From NCBI GenBank assembly GCA_029834535.1, contig JAQMWT010000526.1:248001-312000 (forward strand): DNA of 64,000 bases. Direction: 5' to 3'. The stretch comes from Chrysophaeum taylorii (Eukaryota > Sar > Pelagophyceae > Pelagomonadales > Pelagomonadaceae). Below the pieces are notes generated by a model. It had not been told where the DNA came from. It saw nothing but the letters and a program-made list of their open reading frames with translations, and did not search any database. This document shows positions 49,828 to 60,938 of the stretch, in pieces. Position 1 is the stretch's first letter, and each line of letters starts with the position of its first letter. The translations under genes were made by a program, and so were the position numbers.

Positions 49828-50482
49828 AGTGCGCGTGTAGACGCCGGGAGGGGGCTTATCGGCATTGCGCAGCACGTGTGGGGTAGGGTGGAGTCGTCGA
49901 CCCAGATGAGTATATCCTCGGGGTTGCCGATCGACAGGGAGCCACGTAGAGCTGGGCGTGGCAGAAGACGGGTTTGGGCAAGAGGCCGACCTCGCGGGGC
50001 GTCTGGCCCTGGCTCTTGTTGATCGTCTGGCGTCGGCGGGCCTTAAGGGATACAGGTTGGAGGAGCCTCGGTGACACGACATGATCGATCATGTATCTGG
50101 TACCGTTGCAGTGGCCGTGCGACGGGTCGAGGTTGCGAAGACTTTAAGCTCGCGCTCAAAGTCAGCATGCCGTTGGTTGTCAGGGAGTCGAAAACTGGAC
50201 TGTAAAGAGCGAGGCGTCGTCTTCCGACCCAACCTAGTCTGCCTAAAAGAACTCCGACACCTCGTCTCCGGGAAAAAAAGGCCGCGGTCATGCGCGCGTT
50301 GTCAGCATCGACAACATCGTTTCGACGGGGCGTGAGAATGGCGCGCTGGCTAAAAGAGCCGCCGCGGGTCGTGGAAATAGTCTGCGAGGTCGCCGTAGAC
50401 GGCTTGGAGGATCAATGTCTGGCTCTCGCGCCTACCTGATCCTTACTCTCGCGCCTACCTGATCCTTACCCTAAATCGAGGG

Positions 50483-51351
50483 ACACACACCCCCCCCTCT
50501 TAGCAGTCGATATTTAAAGACAGACAGGACGTCACCCTTCGTCGCACATACGTCCGGCGGCAGCACGCGTACGACCTACGGGCGGGGCCCGTCCTCTCTT
50601 CGCCTGCCCCACGCCTCGGCGATGACCCCGACTAGGTCCCGCGTACTTATCTCCGCCCGCCAGGCACATCCCCCATACCCCACAAACCCACCCACATCCT
50701 TCATGCTCCCCACACACGCCCCCCTCTTAGCAGTCGACATTTAAAGACAAACCCACCCACATCCGTCATGCTCCCCACACACACCCCCCTCTTAGCAGTC
50801 GACATTTAAACACAAAAAAACGCTTCTTGGGCCCTGTCGAACAGCGGCAACGTAGCTACGGCACCGTCGCCGGCCTCGTCTTTGGTGCCTTCGGTGAGGC
50901 CAGCGCGGCGTGCCACGCTCTCGCAAAAACATGCGCAGAGCGCATCGCTGCGCGAACCTGGGTAGCAAGCGGCTGCGCCAACTTCACACAGGTAAAGGCG
51001 GCTCAAACTCGCCGCATGTACCGTGAGTGGGGGATCGCCAACGCATTAGGCCGGGCTCGCTGTGCCCTCACCGCCCTCACTCATGTCGCCGCCTCGGGGA
51101 ACCCCACCCAGGCCGCCCGATCCTAGCAGGACGTCGCCCTTCGTCGCACATACGTCCGGCGGCAGCATGCGTACGACCTACGGGCGGGGCCCGTCCTCTC
51201 TTCGCCTGCCCCACGACTCGGCGATGACCCCGACTAGGTCCCGCGTACTTATCTCCGCCCGTCAGGCACATCCCTCATACCCCACAAACCCACCCACATC
51301 CTTCATGCTCCTTACACACACCCCCCTCTTAGCCGTCGACATTTAAAGACA
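50483..51351 (+). mobile_element. Cluster of 5'-truncated family C retroposon copies
   Basis: Four copies in the same orientation, each ending in TAGCAGTCGACATTTAAAGA or a close variant: 50483-50524, 50526-50750, 50751-50813 and about 50814-51351. The last includes an upstream open frame (50827-51123; FGEASAACHALAKTC, MYREWGIANALGRARCA) that resembles the C-terminal end of algal retroelement proteins. Different start points with a shared 3' end and an A/C-rich tail point to target-primed retroposition (LINE or SINE). No complete copy is in the window. Confidence 0.65.
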
Positions 51352-52303
51352 AACAAACATCTGTCGATTAGTAGTTAGGATTTTGGACGGATCGGCACGT
51401 AAGTTTATTTTGTGCATGCGCGATAGCACGGCACCGGTCCTACGATCCTCGGTGGTCGAGAAGGGAGGGGGTCGACTCGGCGCGACACACACTCTAACCT
51501 CCCCCCCGCAGTTTCTGCAAAGAGAAGAGTGAAGTTCTTCTTTGGCCCTTAACCTGGGGATGGACGTGCCTGGCGAATCCCGCCCTCGCGAAGGCGTCAG
51601 CCTGGCACCTGTTCGCCCCCCGAGCGGGCCGGTTGGAAACCGGGGCGTTCGCAGTGGGACGGGGTATGGACGCAGAAGGAAGTTGGCACGACGACCTCGA
51701 TTCTCTGCCAGCTCGCTGTCTACGCGTTGCACAGCATCAAGCGGGATGATCACCCTCCGCCGACTCGCGCCCTCGTCTCACGCGCTTCAACGAGGCGTCC
51801 CTATACTCTACAGGCGATAGAAGGGGAAGGACGAACGTCCCTTGATTCCTCACATTCCTGGAATACAATCTAAATGTAAAGACATGATAATATTAATCAC
51901 GAGTAGTTTATTCATTTTTTTACTTAACACGCACCCGGAGCGAGCGAGCGAGCGAGCGAGCGTGATATCGCAGATGTCCCAACGAGTCCATGAAGGATTG
52001 ATTACCCTGCGAAGTGCGGTCGTCGGGCCGACGCGAATCGGTGGTGATCTCACCGCGCAAGAATCGGAAAATATAATATTCATCGGTGGTGGTTGTGGAA
52101 GGAGCGTACGTTGTTTTGAGTCTACAGATTCGAGTCAGTTCAAGATGATAATTCAAGTGGAAATGCCGTTTCAACTCGGAGCGATGATTAAAAATAAAAT
52201 CAACGCCCCACTGACACTTTTTTTCTTTTTGTTCGATGTTCCTGGAGAGGATGTATGCTATATAGCTGCAAAATTGATGTTGTTGGAAGCGAGGGGGCAA
52301 AAT
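51352..52303. other. Upstream region of the MYB gene, with possible LINE B 5' fragment
   Basis: About 950 bases. The segment 51550-51700 loosely resembles the 5' region of LINE B at 56960-57060 (a GATGGA..GTGCCT..CTCGCGAAGG..GGGCCGG order), with low confidence. A (GAGC)n tract lies at 51937-51962. The frame of the MYB protein is open far upstream, but a CTATATAGC element at 52258 argues that the true start is downstream. Confidence 0.4.
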
Positions 52304-53533
52304 ATGGAGGCGCGAGGCGAGGACGATGACCATGACCGGCGGCTTCTGGCGGCGCAGACCCTGTGTGCGACGGGACGGAACGGAGCGTCGTCTCTCAGGG
52401 AGGAGGTGATCGCCTCCGAGACCCCCTGGATGAGGGCGGGCGACGAGGACGCGGGGGAGGAGGAAGAGGAGGACGAGGCCGAAGTGGGGTGCAAGCGCAA
52501 GGCCAGGCCGCGGCGGTGGACGGACGCGGAGGACGCGGCGTTGTGCGAGGGCGTGCGCAAGTTCGGCGAACGGACGTGGAAATCGATTGCCCTCGCCGTA
52601 GGAACGCGCGACCACATGCAATGCCTTCAACGCTGGAAGAAGGTTATCAAACCGGGCATGCTACGCGGCCACTGGTCGGCGCAGGAAGACGACATCATCC
52701 GACGATCCGTCCAAGGCCAAGACACCGTCGATTGGCAGGGGATCGCCAATAAGCTCGAAGTGCGGAGCGTTCGGGAGTGCAAGGAACGTTGGAAGTACGC
52801 GCTTTCGACGCTCGCCGCCCACCGAATTCACGAGGAGGACGACGCCGCCAGCGAACAAAAAGAAGACGATCACCAACACCACGAAGCGGCAATTTCCCCG
52901 AAATCCGCATCGTCGCGCGCCGCCGATCGCGAGATCGAGGACGAGACGGGCCGCCAAACGCTCCTAACGCAAACGCGGAACGGAACTTCGAGCGGCCGGC
53001 GAGTCGCAGATCCGCTGAGTGGCGCTTCGTATCACGACTCGTCGAGCGAAGAGAGCCGCTATGGATGTCTTCCCTCGAAAGTTGTCGACGACCTGCGGGA
53101 CCCTGGATCCGAGCCGTGGCGCCGCGCGATCCAGCGCCGCCTCGACGACGCGACGGAGGTCATTAAAGGCGCTCAGGCGGAAATCGCGCACGTACGCCAC
53201 CTCGTCGAGTGCTACGCGCACCGCGTCCCGGTGATGACGGACGGATACCACCCCGACCACGCCGCCGCGATGCTGCCTCCTCCCACGAACCCGCGCGCGA
53301 TGCGACCCAACGATTACGCCAGCTCGCGCGCGCGACTGGACACCACCTACCCGCTGCCGCCGCCGCGAGCACCCGAATACGACCAACAACAAGAACCCCA
53401 CTCCAGCCACCACCTCGCCATGATGGGCGTCTTTCCCGCTCCCTACCAGCAACGCCATCGCGTCGATGCGTATGACTACTCGCAGCAAAAACTCGGCGAT
53501 GACCGCGCGTACCGCTACGCTGGCTACCGCTAG
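52304..53533 (+). CDS. R2R3-type MYB DNA-binding protein
   Basis: 409 residues from the ATG at 52304, chosen for its good context (A at -3, G at +4); an in-frame ATG at 52277 would add 9 residues. An acidic region (GEEEEEDEAE) and a basic patch (KRKARPRR) precede two MYB/SANT repeats at about 70-165: RWTDAEDAALCEGVRKFGE with TWKSIALAVG and CLQRWKKV, then HWSAQEDDIIRRSVQG with DWQGIANKL and CKERWKYAL. The spaced Trp residues of each repeat are present. The rest is Glu/Asp-, His- and Pro-rich and probably disordered, with a short helix at about 270-300. Likely a nuclear transcription factor or chromatin protein; targets unknown. Intronless. Confidence 0.82.
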   Translation: MEARGEDDDHDRRLLAAQTLCATGRNGASSLREEVIASETPWMRAGDEDAGEEEEEDEAEVGCKRKARPRRWTDAEDAALCEGVRKFGERTWKSIALAVGTRDHMQCLQRWKKVIKPGMLRGHWSAQEDDIIRRSVQGQDTVDWQGIANKLEVRSVRECKERWKYALSTLAAHRIHEEDDAASEQKEDDHQHHEAAISPKSASSRAADREIEDETGRQTLLTQTRNGTSSGRRVADPLSGASYHDSSSEESRYGCLPSKVVDDLRDPGSEPWRRAIQRRLDDATEVIKGAQAEIAHVRHLVECYAHRVPVMTDGYHPDHAAAMLPPPTNPRAMRPNDYASSRARLDTTYPLPPPRAPEYDQQQEPHSSHHLAMMGVFPAPYQQRHRVDAYDYSQQKLGDDRAYRYAGYR

Positions 53534-54436
53534 TTCGCTTTTACATGTCGCGTCCGGTGTGTTGTGTCCCCAACCAACCGAGAGGCATTCGTTCCTTTCG
53601 AGCTTCTCGACTTTGGGTGATTCGAAGCCCTTCCGGCGTACGCGATGACGATGTCATCACGCGTCCCCTCGCCACGATCAAACCAGCGGCAGAAAAAAAA
53701 AATACGCTAGCTTGCTTGCTTGACGCGCAAAAAAAAAATGTCCCTCCTCCTCCTCCCATTGGAAAACAAAATCCCGTCGTACAAAACCAACCGCGCACCG
53801 GCCATCTCGATGAGGTGACTGAGGTGGGTTGTTCGCGGCTCGATGAGCTAATAAGGTGGACTGGTCGTGGCTCGACGAGGTAAAAAGACGAGGTGTTCAT
53901 CCGCTTCGTGTTACCCCATCGTACGTCGTATCTCCTCGCTGGTGGTGGACCAGCCTCGCAAAATCCCCTTTCATTCTTTTAAGTGTACCGTAAATGATTG
54001 CTCTGAATCAATCTTAGATCTCCCCCAAAACACCTCGCTCTGCCTTGTCTTGGTGTGTGTCTTTCTCTCTTTCACCTTCACCCAACACGCGCTGAGCTGG
54101 ATCGCTCTCCCGCCTTCGAACATGCGGCGGCGGCTTTGGATTGCCCCGTCTCTCAGGGTGGTTGCGTCGACAACGCGGCGGTTGTGCGGCCTTGCCTCTG
54201 AACCAAGCCCAAGCCTCTCTCTCCTCCACTGTTTTTAAGCTCACACTCTCGCCTTGCTTTATGTTCTTTGCTGTTCTCGCCATGCCTCTCTCTGCGTTTA
54301 CACCTATCCCTGCCTTCTCCCGACTGCTGTGCAATTTTTGCTTTCTCCATCGCCGTTCTCTGCGGTCGTCTTTGGTCTTTTCTCAATTTTTCGTTTCTCT
54401 TCCTTTGAGCGATCGTATATTCTGGCTCTTTTGAGC
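53534..54436 (+). mobile_element. MYB 3' region running into a LINE A 3' fragment
   Basis: The first 400 bases hold A runs and GC-rich unique sequence with no gene. From about 53990 the sequence is pyrimidine-rich as in LINE A and ends with ATTCTGGCTCTTTTGAGC at 54419-54436, the LINE A terminus. The fragment's left edge is approximate. Confidence 0.5.
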
Positions 54437-54463
54437 TAACTAACTAACTAACTAACTAACTAG
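54435..54463. repeat. (CTAA)n junction between two LINE tails
   Basis: About seven CTAA units. It abuts the LINE A end on the left and the LINE B end (read on the minus strand as a TTAG tail) on the right, so two retroelements meet tail to tail. Confidence 0.75.
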
Positions 54464-55040
54464 AGGCCAGCCCATTGCTTGGGCCGTGGGCTAATCCCAG
54501 CGCCATGGCGCGTGGGAGTAGGGTCACTGGGCGATGAGACGGGGGGGTTCCTAAGAAAGGGGGATTGAGGATTTTGTCGTCGCCAGTTGTCACGGTTTTG
54601 AGCGATGGAGTACCAGGTCGCTGCGGGTATATGGAACTTGCGGAGTGCATTGTTGAGACCACGACCGTACGTGAACCGCGGGGGCCCGACCCGCGGGGAT
54701 GTTTGGAGGCGCACCGGGAGGTGAGCATTTTCCGAGGGAGGCGGTGCCAGGGCATGCGGGTAACGTGGCCAGCCCAGCGAAGTTGTCGGCGCGAGATGTA
54801 GATGTCGATAGTCTCCTGGCCAAGGCGCCGGAGGTGGGTTGAAGTTTTGATATGATGTTGCCAGGTCTGGCGACGTGTAACGCGGCACATCGCGCGTGCG
54901 CATTGTGCGTGAAAGCTTCGTAGACGATTGTAGACAACCTCGGTTAGGCACCATGATTCCGCACCGTGGAGGAGGATGGTGACGATAAGACCGACGGAGA
55001 CAGTTCGTTTGGCTTGAGCAGAGAACGTATTTCGAGGCAA
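54456..55040 (-). mobile_element. LINE family B, C-terminal fragment
   Basis: An open frame of 194 codons reads ILLHGAESWCLTEVVYNRLR, RRQTWQHHI, IDIYISRRQLRWAGHVTRMP and RLPRKMLTS. This is the conserved C-terminal module that follows reverse transcriptase in many LINEs (LLxGxExW...RRLRWxGHVxRM). The 3' end is at 54456 with a TTAG tail. 5'-truncated. Confidence 0.78.
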
Positions 55041-55186
55041 AAACTTTTTTGAGCCAGGACCATAATATTAAAATATGTTGTGTTTCTTTTTAATCCCATC
55101 ACTATCGAAAATTATATTCTTATATATTTTATTGTAACGGATTTTTGAGGTGATAACTTATGACTCGCGCGGAAAAGAAAATGGAA

Positions 55187-55233
55187 ACTTCTAGAAATGA
55201 ATGCTTCCAGACATTTCCAGAAGTTTCCGAAGG
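55187..55233. promoter_or_regulatory. Heat-shock-element-like array 1
   Basis: TTCCAGAAGTTTCCGAAG at 55216-55233 gives TTC-nn-GAA-nn-TTC in perfect 5-base phase, with further TTCTAGAA at 55190-55197. Motif seen; function inferred. Confidence 0.45.
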
Positions 55234-55429
55234 CGTCTCAGTGGCTGGAAAAAGTGCGTCAAATCATGAATATTCAGTATGTCGTGCGTGCGCAAGGCCT
55301 CCACGTTCGCCCACTCCACTGTGAGACCGCTTAGTGAGAGCGCCGGCGTGCACGTTCGTGTTGGTGTCATGGACCACACTCTCGAGCGGGATGGGCGGGA
55401 GGTCCCCCCCCGCGGTTCACAAGGCGCTG

Positions 55430-56060
55430 AGTGAACCTTACAGGGGTCAGTCATACTTTCAGTGACAAAGGTTTGAACGTGATGGCGTTCTTTAGTGAAG
55501 AGGCGGTGCTGGACGCCCCTGGAACCTTTACACGGACGACCCCGTCGAAGTTGACGGTCGCGGCCAACGTCAAGACAAAGCTGACGCTCAAGGCGGACCC
55601 ATCGTGGTCTAGAGTTTCAACGCGCGAACATCGGGGACTATCTGCCGGGTGAGAGCCACGATGCCGACAATGGCGGCAAGGACGACGAAGATCTTGATTT
55701 GGAAGACGACGATGACGGGAGAGAAGAAGAGCAAGGTGGTGCGGTCTACTTCGATGAGTTTGAAGTTCCTCCTGGCTTCTCGTTTGTTGACAACAAGCCG
55801 GCTTCCTTTTTCCGCGAGGACGAAAAGATCCCGCTCTACGTTCTACTTTGCTGCTTGGACACCTCGACGGCGACCTTTGAGAGCCATCTGTGGTGGTTGG
55901 GAGGGTGGTCAAGTTCAAGCCGTGGGCTCGGGTCTACAACTACGTCGTTCAGTGGGACAACAACAAGCCTTTTCAGCGGAGGCTCGAAAACTATGTGGAC
56001 GACAGTCGAACTCCGACTGTTAAGGCTGGTTGCTGGTGCTATCTGAAGAACACTCCCCTC
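55430..56060 (+). mobile_element. Broken mobile-element protein remnant
   Basis: An acidic stretch (EDDDDGREEEQGGAVYFDEF) is followed by VPPGFSFV and, in another frame, WLGRVVKFKPW-like and YNYVVQWDNNKPFQRRLENY. Such a W..G.V...YNxVVxWD...L..Y layout is common in proteins of algal transposable elements. No catalytic domain is visible. Broken; family uncertain. Confidence 0.35.
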
Positions 56061-56470
56061 TGCCTCTGCTGCCTCTTCCCGCCGGCCGCTTATCCTAGCT
56101 GGTGCCGACGTCGTCGAGACTCCTCGCCAGCGCCGCCGCATCGACGACTGAGGTTCGAAGCTCTCGAAGCTCTCAAAGCCTCAAGCGTTGCGACTGAAAC
56201 GCTGCTAGCATTGCAATCGAAGTTAAACGCAACACTCAAACAATCCGCCGAGGCAACCGCATGCTCACGTTCGCACCCCCCCCCCCCCTCTTACCAGTTG
56301 ACCTTTATAAAGACGTTCTTAAAACCACTGAACGCATTGCGTGTTCACACCACCGCACTCCCCGCGCTGGTGGCGGTCGCAGACACCTCAGTGGACACCC
56401 ACGTGTCTCTATTTAGCGTTTTAGCCACTTTGGGCTCAGTCCGCCAGGTGGCCGAAAATCTCCTCTCCAG

Positions 56471-56520
56471 CTTCAAGAAACTTCCACGGACCATGAAAAA
56501 ACTGGAATCTTCCGGAAAAC
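56471..56520. promoter_or_regulatory. Heat-shock-element-like array 2
   Basis: TTCAAGAAACTTC at 56472-56484 and GAATCTTCCGGAA at 56505-56517 are each three perfectly phased nGAAn/nTTCn units. Confidence 0.45.
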
Positions 56521-56622
56521 TCCAGGTAGGCTGTTCACTTTTCCGGAAATACGCGAGTCATATGCTTACTCCGCTTTCCTTTACGCTCGAAGCTCGAAGA
56601 TCTGATCGACCGCTCTGAGCTG

Positions 56623-56889
56623 CCCGTGACAGTAAGCCCTTATGTAGCGAGGGAAAATGTGAAATTAGGCAGATGAATTAGGCAGATTCGGAGAAGCCAA
56701 CCAGTTTTGATCGCTAGAGCTGGTGTTTTTTTCGCTAGAGATGGTGGAGGACATGATCATAATACATTCCGCTATACTGAAATCGAACACCGATGGCGGC
56801 GTCTAACCTCAAAACAGGGAGAGCCTGTGACAGCAAGTCCGTTAGTAGCGAATTAAGCAGATCCGGAGAAGCCAACCCTATTTTGCCGC
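56623..56889 (+). repeat. Pair of direct repeats (about 70-90 bp)
   Basis: GTGACAGTAAGCCCTTATGT to GGAGAAGCCAACC at about 56628-56703 recurs as GTGACAGCAAGTCCGTTAGT to GGAGAAGCCAACC at about 56827-56876. Diverged, with an insertion in the first copy. Confidence 0.6.
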
Positions 56890-56929
56890 TACACTGCTCC
56901 CCCATTCCACGCCCGCGCTGCCTTTAACC

Positions 56930-59525
56930 TTTGAGTTTACTTCTTTACAAGGACCCTTCTCGCCCCGTTATGGTCGCGATGGAGGACGGTGCCTTCCAAA
57001 CCCGCGCCTTGCGAGGGCATCGGTCCTCCCAGGGGCCGGGGTGCGCAGAAGTAAGTTGACGACGAAGTTGATAGTGAGTCAGAATGTCCGCGGTGTCAAG
57101 AAACAAGGCGAAGATAGAAGAGTTGGTAACGAATATGCGAAGGCGGTGCATTTATGCGGGCATCTAACAGGAAACTTGTGTTGCGGGGAATCAGTCGTTG
57201 GAGGAAGAGGACGGACTCACAATGGTTTGCACGGGCCTTCCTGAAGAAGAAAAAATCTACCGAGGCCAACAATGCGTGGTCGTGGCTCTCAACTTTTCGG
57301 CGGCGAGAGCATGGCGAGCCAATGGTGAAAACCTTCTTCGGTCCTCGGCACGCGTCATGGCGTTACGACGTGTCACGGAAGATGCGAAAGGTCGTAATGT
57401 CGGGCTCGTCCTCCTCAGTGTCTATGCACCTGTCGGTAATGCCTCTGCTGAGGCGAGGGCATCTTCCAAAGATGATTGGGACACCGTTCTACAAATGAAC
57501 GGGCCACGACACTCTTATTGTGGGGATGTTTTGGAATCCCATCATTGGCGTTCGGGCTGATTTGGATGATAGACACGTATGTCTTTAAATGTCGACTGCT
57601 AAGAGGGGGGGGTGTGTGTAGACACGTATGTGGTCCACATGGGGCCCGGCACGTGAATGACGCGGGTCAACGGATGTACACCTCTCACGTTACGAGGTGA
57701 CTAGCAGCAGCTGGCACCTCCTTCGCGAAACTCACCCATGGGACATAGATACATCGTCGTTCTTATATACCCGACCAACTCGATCACACCGTCGTGAACC
57801 GCCACAAGGTGGGTCGTATTTTGGATGTTGGCGTCACTGAGAGCATTGCCGATTGTGATTACCGAGCGATCAAGTGCATCGTCCGAATCCAGATGCGGCT
57901 TCGCGGAGAGTCAACGCACTAGAGTCACTACTGTTGCGAAGAGAGTACCGAGCCCAGGTATCTGAATGTCGCCACCATGGGGATATGACGACGGTCACCT
58001 ACGTTTAAGCCGGAGAGGTCGACACATCTTAGGTTTGCCGGGTCATAGTAGACCAAGTCTGGCTTGGCAACAAACAAAAAGCAACTGAGATCTCGACTCT
58101 CCCCCTGCTTGGCAGTCACCCGTGTGGACTCCGACACCCTATTTAGCAAAGAGCCTGATGAGACGGGGCGTCTCCTCATTCACAACACGACGGTCGGGGA
58201 ACGGGAACGCCGCATCATCTGCATACGCTGACTCTTCGAGTGAGACTTCCTCCGTGCCGCGTTTCGCGCCGTAGCGACCTCCAGTAAGTACACCGGCTTG
58301 CTTCGTCTTGAAGACGCATACTGGTTCCCGACCTTCACGTCGTCGCCATGAGATGGTCAAGGCCGCCGTGTATAGAACGGGAAGAACCGGACCTAGGACG
58401 TTAACGCCGATGACTGAGTCGATCGAAGTGGTAGCGCCGGAGACGGAGAACCGCACTCATATACTATGGAGCGCTATGATGAGGCACACGAGTTTCGCTG
58501 GAACGCAGAACTTCGATAGCACTTGCCATAGTAGTTCCCGCGGGACCCTGTCGAAAGCCTTGACGAAATCAAGGAATAGAACCCAGGTCTCCATGAAATG
58601 CGCACAGCGCTTCTTCAACGCCATCTTCAGGCTGAAGGTCGCATCGGCAGTCCCCCGTTCCGACCTAAAGCCGCACTGCGTCCGTGTTCTAACTAAGCAC
58701 TTATGAAACTGAGACGCACGTATACGATGATAGAGCGATCTTCCGCGCGACCTCGAATATCATCACGCCGCGATAAGAACCTGGCAGCAAAAGGCTACCT
58801 TTCTTCAGCAAATTACCTAGAAGGCAAGTATCCCACTCTCCCAGTTGTATCTCGAAAAAACACACATCGTTCATCAAAGTTCTGAGGATCCTCGTTTGAA
58901 GAAGGCGGCAGAAAACATTTTGTGCGCTCCGTCATTACGTTTTTGCCTCGAAATACGTCGCTGCTCGACCCAAGCGAAGTATCCACGTCGGTCTCATCCT
59001 CGGCATCCTCCTCTCGGTGCGGATTCATGGTGCCTAACCGAGGTTGTCTACAACCGTCTATGATGCTTTCGCGCACAACGTGCACGCGAGATGTACCGCG
59101 CTACATGTCTGTGCCAGACCTGGAAACATCATATAAAAAACCTCTACCTCCTTCCACGCCTTGGCCTGGGGAGTATCGATACCTACATTTCTCGAGGAAA
59201 ACTCCGCGGAGCAGGTTATGTTTGCCCACGTCCCCTGGAGCTGCTTCCCTCCGGAGATACCCTCCTCCTGGTGCGCCTCTTGACAAACGCCCCCGCGGGT
59301 CCCCGCAGTTCACGCACGGCCGGGGTCTCACTCCGCGTATTCCACACACCAAAATCTGGTACTCTCTTGCTCAAAAACATGAAAACTGGCGACAGACCAT
59401 CAGCAAGCACACCACCCTCCTTCCTACCCCTCTCGTATGAACGCCCGGTGACTCTGAACCCACGCGCCGCGGCGCTGGGATTAGCCTACGCCCCATGCCA
59501 TAGGCTGACCTTGAGTTAGCTGGTT
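56930..59525 (+). mobile_element. LINE family B with an inverted internal segment
   Basis: Plus-strand endonuclease (EEP) sequence at about 57050-57915 includes SQNVRGVKKQG, RNVGLVLLSVYAPVG and, at its end, QLDHTVVNRHKVGRILDVGV with SIADCDYRAIKC. The reverse transcriptase then reads on the minus strand from about 58710 to 57920: GFRSERGTADATFSLK, VLFLDFVKAFDRVPRELLWQ, SAYADDAAF and FRYLGSVLSS. The C-terminal module returns to the plus strand at about 58860-59520 (GADSWCLTEVVYNRL, KHHIKNLYLLPRLGL, IDTYISRGKLRGAG). So one insertion carries an internal inversion of about 0.8 kb. Frames are interrupted throughout; inactive. A 37-bp family C piece sits inside the endonuclease. Confidence 0.75.
57583..57619 (-). 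repeat. 37-bp family C insertion with 12-bp target duplication
   Basis: TAGACACGTATG occurs at 57571-57582 and again at 57620-57631, flanking TCTTTAAATGTCGACTGCTA plus AGAG, a G run and TGTGTG. The inserted sequence is only the 3' tip of family C. Confidence 0.8.
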
Positions 59526-59811
59526 TGTGAATTCGTGGTAGGAGGATCGCCAGAAAAGAAAAATTGAAAAGACCATTATTGTCATAAGAATATTGAGGAA
59601 GGCGAGAAGGGAGAGAAGGATAATACGGCAGAAGCGGCAACAGGAGATGAACAGAGAATGTGCGAGGAAGGCGAAGGAAGAAATAGGAAAGAAGAAAATA
59701 GAACAGGCAGATAGGCAGATGAAGCGAACATATAGGGGAAAATAGAGAGGAAAAGTGCAAGCGAAAAAGGGGCGGCACCAATGCCAGCGAAAGAACAGAT
59801 CAACGATGATT

Positions 59812-60680
59812 ACGGTAGTAAAATCCCAGGCTCAAAGAACGCCAGAATGGATGATCGCAAAGTGAAGACAAAGAATCATGAGAAGACCACCGAGGCTTCT
59901 TTTGCTTATACCTTTTCCTTTTTCTTTTCTCCCGTTTCCGCTTATGCCTTCTCTTTTGTTTCTGCTTAATTCCTTGCAGGCCAAAAAGAGCGACACAAGA
60001 AGAGCGTAGAGGTCCGCGAAGGAGCAGATCGGCGTAAGAGCAGGAGATACGGATGTCGACCAAGACAGAAGCACGGGGTAATTAGACAGCGCTATAAACG
60101 GTGGCGCCAAGGTGCCATACATCCCAAGCAGGCCGCCAGAACTTGATCCGTGCTAAGTGGCCGAATGTCGTGAGAACACAAGAAAATCACACCTACCAGC
60201 ACCCACGGCACAATCAATCGACAAGGACGGCGACAGTATTCGCCAGCAACCGACCGCGTACGAAAAGCTGTTTTTAAAAAGCGGCTTCAGTGTCATTGGT
60301 AAGTGGGAGAGCAGAGGGACATCGCGTCCGTAGCATATGGGAAGTCTGGAGAGCAGAGATAGGCGATGGCGTCCAGTTCCGCAAGGCCGTGCTCGAAAGT
60401 GCGAGATAATGCAAAGTGGCCCCCTATCGCCCCGTCGCCAAAGTAGGGAACGTTGCCAAATGATGGCAAAGCGACTCAGAAGTACCAGGGCGGCGAGAAC
60501 ATCGACACGTGCGGTCAGGAACGAAAGCAAAACGGTCTCCGATGGCTCTAATGGCGCTACGTGGAACGTCGCCGGCATTGAAGTGCACCACGAAGGGTTG
60601 ACAGCACGGCCCTACAAGAAAGTGACTCCGGAAAAGTAAAGGGCCGACACCCTCCAGCTCATATTTATGCACGAAGGCGC
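59812..60680 (-). mobile_element. LINE family A, decayed 3' part
   Basis: On the minus strand, CRCSRRPGTSESLCHHLATF (about 60545-60490) matches the LINE A Cys/His knuckle CCRRPGSSESLHHLLTTC. The 3' terminus CATCCATTCTGGCGTTCTTT with GAGCCTGGGA lies at 59853-59824. Frames are broken. The AG-rich stretch to its left (59525-59810) may be a further tail. Confidence 0.6.
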
Positions 60681-60938
60681 GATATCAAAGCCAGCCCCAT
60701 CAAAAAAAAGACGATGAGCCAAGGTAAGGTAACAAACCACCATGACGACGACGACAACAGCAACAATAAAAACAAAGCGTGGAAGCTGGGTTGCGTACCC
60801 ACGCGACCCCCAAACCGACATGCAATTCTTGTGAGAGGCGTGCACCATCACACCTCGACGAACTCATTCATCGAGTGCACCCCTTAAATAGAATAGCACG
60901 AGCACGCGGCAAGAGACGCGAGGTGCCGGGAATCTTCA
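60681..60938. other. 3' region of the Hsp70 gene
   Basis: About 260 bases with an (ACG/ACA)n-like stretch at about 60742-60770. No gene seen. Confidence 0.4.

Noticed and set aside
50526-51351. Reading the paired 225-bp repeats as LTRs of a small element
   Set aside because: Copies differ in length at the 5' side, share only the 3' tip and tail, and further truncated copies exist elsewhere; retroposition of a LINE/SINE-type family explains this better.
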